A program made the translations under genes and the position numbers. The notes under the pieces were generated by a model. The model had not been told where the DNA came from, searched no databases, and was given only the letters and a program-made list of their open reading frames with translations. Positions 61,721 through 64,000 of a stretch of DNA of 64,000 nucleotides are shown piece after piece. Every line of letters begins with the position of its first letter. Position 1 is the stretch's first letter. Location of the stretch: assembly GCA_037190485.1 (NCBI GenBank), contig JBBCJB010000012.1:182680-246679 (forward strand), written 5' to 3'. This DNA is from Parapedobacter sp037190485. GTDB lineage: Bacteria > Bacteroidota > Bacteroidia > Sphingobacteriales > Sphingobacteriaceae.

Positions 61721-61740
61721 AATACCCTGAAATGGGTATT
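61721..61740. promoter_or_regulatory. Perfect inverted repeat, possible operator
   Basis: AATACCC (61721-61727) and GGGTATT (61734-61740) form a perfect 7-bp inverted repeat with a 6-base centre, 50 bases before the start of the plus-strand operon at 61791. It could bind a dimeric regulator or fold in RNA. A further TACCCCTG lies just upstream. Confidence 0.35.
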
Positions 61741-61790
61741 GACCATGTGGATGTTACCTCCTAATTTAGCGAATGCGAATCATGGGGTCG

Positions 61791-62771
61791 ATGGAATTCA
61801 ACCGATTACTTAAAAATGGCGCGGCATGGGCCGTGTTGGTGGCTGCTGTGGCGTGCTCGCGTGCCCATGGGCAATCCGAATGGGTGTTTGAAACACGGGC
61901 CAGCGTGGGGGCGAACCTGCTGCTCACCAACCTGTTTGACAAGCCTTCGAACAAAGGGTTCAAGTTCCCGGGTTTCCGCGTGTACGCGGGCGCAGGGGTA
62001 AGCGCCATCAGGGGGCGCCTGATGCTCAATTATGGGCCTTCGCTATCCATATACACCCGTACCATCGGTGCCAACCTCAACCGCTTCGTCGAAGATTACC
62101 AATTGGATTTTGCCAATTCGTTTGCCATCGGCATCACCAGCAAACGCTTTGCCTCGCACGTGAAGATGTTGCGGACGTTCCACAACGGCGACTATTACAA
62201 CCTCTTCATCGACCGGAAGTATGCGGCCTTGGTGGGCACGAACATCATCCTGAACAACCACCAGCGCCACCAGATGATCGGATCGCTCAACGCCAACTAC
62301 GGTAACGTATCCATCAATTATTACAACGATGGCCCTCCGTTCAATAGCTTGGCGGTAGCCGATGGGTTCGACCGTTACTGGACCGGAGGGGGGCACCTCA
62401 TCGTGCATGGAGCCAGGCACGGCAATTGGGTGGAGCTCAGCTACGATCAGTTCACGGGCTACGAGCCGCTGCTCTACGAGCTATCCAACATCCTGGGCAT
62501 CAACCTGCCGTTGTACAACGAACTGGGCGAGGGCGAGCGGAAACCGGCCAAGAATTTCAATACCTCGGCCTATCACCTCAAGGTATACGGTGGCCGATAT
62601 TTCAATTTCGATGCGGGCGTGGTCGGAAACCTCGTTTTCAACGACAAGGTGTTCTTCGGCTTGCAAGACATCATCCACATGAAGGGGCGCATGTCGCTCC
62701 ACCCGAACAACGATCGCAATCGGTTTTTCATCGGCGGCAGCTACAAATATTTCAACCATGTCCAGTTTTAG
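61791..62771 (+). CDS. Secreted toxin-23-like or outer-membrane beta-barrel protein
   Basis: This 326-residue protein has a signal peptide (LLKNGAAWAVLVAAVACSRA, cut near HGQ). In-frame ATGs at 61773 and 61782 are also possible starts. The mature protein alternates short amphipathic strands (FKFPGFRVYAGAGVSAIRGR, HQMIGSLNANYGNVSINYYN, NWVELSYDQFTGYEP) and ends in Phe (YKYFNHVQF), as outer-membrane barrels do. The segment NYYNDGPPFNSLAVADGFDR with RYWTGGGHLIVHG resembles Bacteroidota proteins annotated as polymorphic toxin type 23. I recall this match and could not test it. It overlaps the next gene by 14 bases. Confidence 0.5.
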   Translation: MEFNRLLKNGAAWAVLVAAVACSRAHGQSEWVFETRASVGANLLLTNLFDKPSNKGFKFPGFRVYAGAGVSAIRGRLMLNYGPSLSIYTRTIGANLNRFVEDYQLDFANSFAIGITSKRFASHVKMLRTFHNGDYYNLFIDRKYAALVGTNIILNNHQRHQMIGSLNANYGNVSINYYNDGPPFNSLAVADGFDRYWTGGGHLIVHGARHGNWVELSYDQFTGYEPLLYELSNILGINLPLYNELGEGERKPAKNFNTSAYHLKVYGGRYFNFDAGVVGNLVFNDKVFFGLQDIIHMKGRMSLHPNNDRNRFFIGGSYKYFNHVQF

Positions 62772-63450
62772 ATTGGTTTCCGGCTTCCTGCTCGTGTTGG
62801 GCGCGCTTTGTTTCAACGCCTGCAAAATCCGCAATGTGGCCTTTACCCGCGATCAATTGGACGGCCAGTTCGTCAACGACGCGTTCCGGGTGCTGTACCC
62901 TTCCGAAGAGAGCTACCTCCGGGATGGGGTGGATACCGCCCACGCACAGCGATTCGAGGCGCGCCTGCAAGAAATCCTGATCAACAAGGACAACGTGGGA
63001 CAGACCAAGATCGTGCCGCTCCCCACCAAAGAGAATACCATACTGGATATCCAGGGCAACAAGCACATCCTGTACCTCTATTGCTATCCGGCGCGGATCG
63101 GGCCGAAATGCATGCTGCTGTCAAGCATGTTCAACGAAGACGACGAATGCGTATCGCTGGGCCCGGCCTACCTCGGCATGATGGACGACAACACCATCCA
63201 ATTCTCCCGCAAGGTGGCCATAAACCGGAAGGAGGACCGGTTTTACCTCAACCGGAAACGCACGGAGAAGGTGGATATCCGCTTCGTATCGTCTACGTTG
63301 TCTGGCGGGGAAGACGGTATTGCCGACGATTCGGTCTTGTTCGACCGCATCGTTTCCGTGCGCAACGAGAATCCGAAGGAATACCTCGTCTTCGAGCTGA
63401 ACCGGATATTCCAGGAAAACAAGGGATTGCTGTTCACCAAATCGCCATAG
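62758..63450 (+). CDS. Hypothetical lipoprotein, partner of the toxin-23-like gene
   Basis: This 230-residue lipoprotein has its lipobox at LGALCFNACKIRN (Cys 22). The mature part has AFRVLYPSEESYLRDGVDTA, LQEILINKDNVGQTKIVPLP, YCYPARIGPKCMLLSSMFNE and LVFELNRIFQENKGLLF. Two Cys in the mature part could pair. No family is recognised. It overlaps the preceding gene by 14 bases and is followed after two bases by the next, so the three form one operon. Confidence 0.65.
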   Translation: MSSFRLVSGFLLVLGALCFNACKIRNVAFTRDQLDGQFVNDAFRVLYPSEESYLRDGVDTAHAQRFEARLQEILINKDNVGQTKIVPLPTKENTILDIQGNKHILYLYCYPARIGPKCMLLSSMFNEDDECVSLGPAYLGMMDDNTIQFSRKVAINRKEDRFYLNRKRTEKVDIRFVSSTLSGGEDGIADDSVLFDRIVSVRNENPKEYLVFELNRIFQENKGLLFTKSP

Positions 63451-63452
63451 CC

Positions 63453-63863
63453 ATGCCACGGAGGAAAAAACAGACACGGAAAAGGCGCAACCTGTTGCGC
63501 GATCGCTGGCGGTTGAGTACGCCATTCAGGAAATACCTGGAAGAACGCGGTGCGTTCGGCGATGCCACCGCCGCGGAATGGCACGAGCCCCGCCCAACCG
63601 CTGGCTTCGAACCGGAATGGATGGCCGAGTCGATGCCGATGGAATCTTCATTTGAGGACCTGCCCGCACCGGTGCCGCCGACGCCCGATGAGGTGGGTGA
63701 GGTGTTGCCGATTTTCAGCAACGATGGCCGCTACAAGGGAGACAAGGGTTTGGACGGCAAGTACCATTGCTACGAGAAGGCAGGTGGCAAGTACGTCTCG
63801 CATTACAAGACCGGATCCTACCAACGGCTTTGCGACCACCTCGACATCCTTCACAACACCTAG
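63453..63863 (+). CDS. Small basic protein with an aromatic C-terminal domain
   Basis: This 136-residue protein starts MPRRKKQTRKRRNLLRDRWR, a strongly basic N-terminus. The start is the ATG two bases after the previous stop; the frame is open further upstream but only as a shadow of the lipoprotein gene. The middle is acidic and proline-rich (LPAPVPPTPDEVGEVLPIFS). The C-terminus has the pattern GRYKGDKGLDGKYHCYEKAG and KTGSYQRLCDHLDILHNT, with His and Cys residues that could bind metal or form an active site. No family is recognised and there is no signal peptide. Confidence 0.55.
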   Translation: MPRRKKQTRKRRNLLRDRWRLSTPFRKYLEERGAFGDATAAEWHEPRPTAGFEPEWMAESMPMESSFEDLPAPVPPTPDEVGEVLPIFSNDGRYKGDKGLDGKYHCYEKAGGKYVSHYKTGSYQRLCDHLDILHNT

Positions 63864-64000
63864 TGTCGTGTTAATCATGAAATATCGCATAAGCCAACGT
63901 AATTTTCATTAGAATAATTTGTTTTTAATGGCAATGAAGCTTGCATGAGCCGCTTTGTTCATGTTTTTTTTGGCAGCTTACTCATGCAGGTTCCGTTCCT

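Noticed and set aside
62808..63863. A 351-codon open frame continuing upstream from the small basic protein gene
   Set aside because: Its first 215 codons overlap the lipoprotein gene in another frame and read as arginine- and proline-rich shadow sequence. The real gene starts at 63453, two bases after the lipoprotein stop.

Overview
The window looks like a Bacteroidota chromosome, most likely family Sphingobacteriaceae. Support comes from three SusC/SusD pairs, each headed by an ECF sigma factor and a FecR-type anti-sigma gene, from many lipoproteins with an abundant Cys lipobox, and from promoters of the TTTG-N19-TAnnTTTG type. Base composition is moderate to GC-rich, in the range of Parapedobacter-like genera (inference). 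No rRNA, tRNA, CRISPR array or transposase was seen.

Layout. (1) 1-815, minus: a carboxypeptidase-regulatory-domain protein cut by the window edge. (2) 978-10102, plus: regulated uptake locus 1 (sigma, FecR, SusC, SusD, a fascin-like beta-trefoil lipoprotein, a TIM-barrel hydrolase lipoprotein). (3) 10619-33415, plus: locus 2, a nearly gap-free run of 14 genes. It holds sigma, FecR, SusC, SusD, a zinc metallohydrolase lipoprotein, two DUF4302-like lipoproteins, a second TonB-dependent receptor, DUF4397-like and other lipoproteins, three fasciclin lipoproteins and a five-repeat IPT/TIG plus NHL lipoprotein. This is the most system-like part of the window. (4) 33.4-49.2 kb: an accessory region of small secreted or membrane proteins, mostly on the minus strand, with dispersed promoter-bearing repeats, truncated genes, frameshifts and the scar of a duplicated gene pair. 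One member carries a ZipA-like C-terminal domain. (5) 49.4-51.7 kb, plus: four small lipoproteins, three of them paralogues, and a 5'-truncated acetyltransferase. (6) 61413-51857, minus: locus 3 (sigma, frameshifted FecR, SusC, SusD, GH78-like rhamnosidase). (7) 61.5-63.9 kb: a transporter fragment, then a plus-strand operon with a toxin-23-like or outer-membrane barrel protein, a lipoprotein and a small basic protein.

How it works together. In each uptake locus an extracellular ligand is expected to bind the SusC/SusD pair. The N-terminal STN domain of SusC would signal to periplasmic FecR, which would release the sigma factor and raise transcription of the locus. All three loci carry a strong inverted repeat between fecR and susC. 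Locus 3 appears to have lost an intact FecR. The last 137 bases (63864-64000) hold no recognisable gene.
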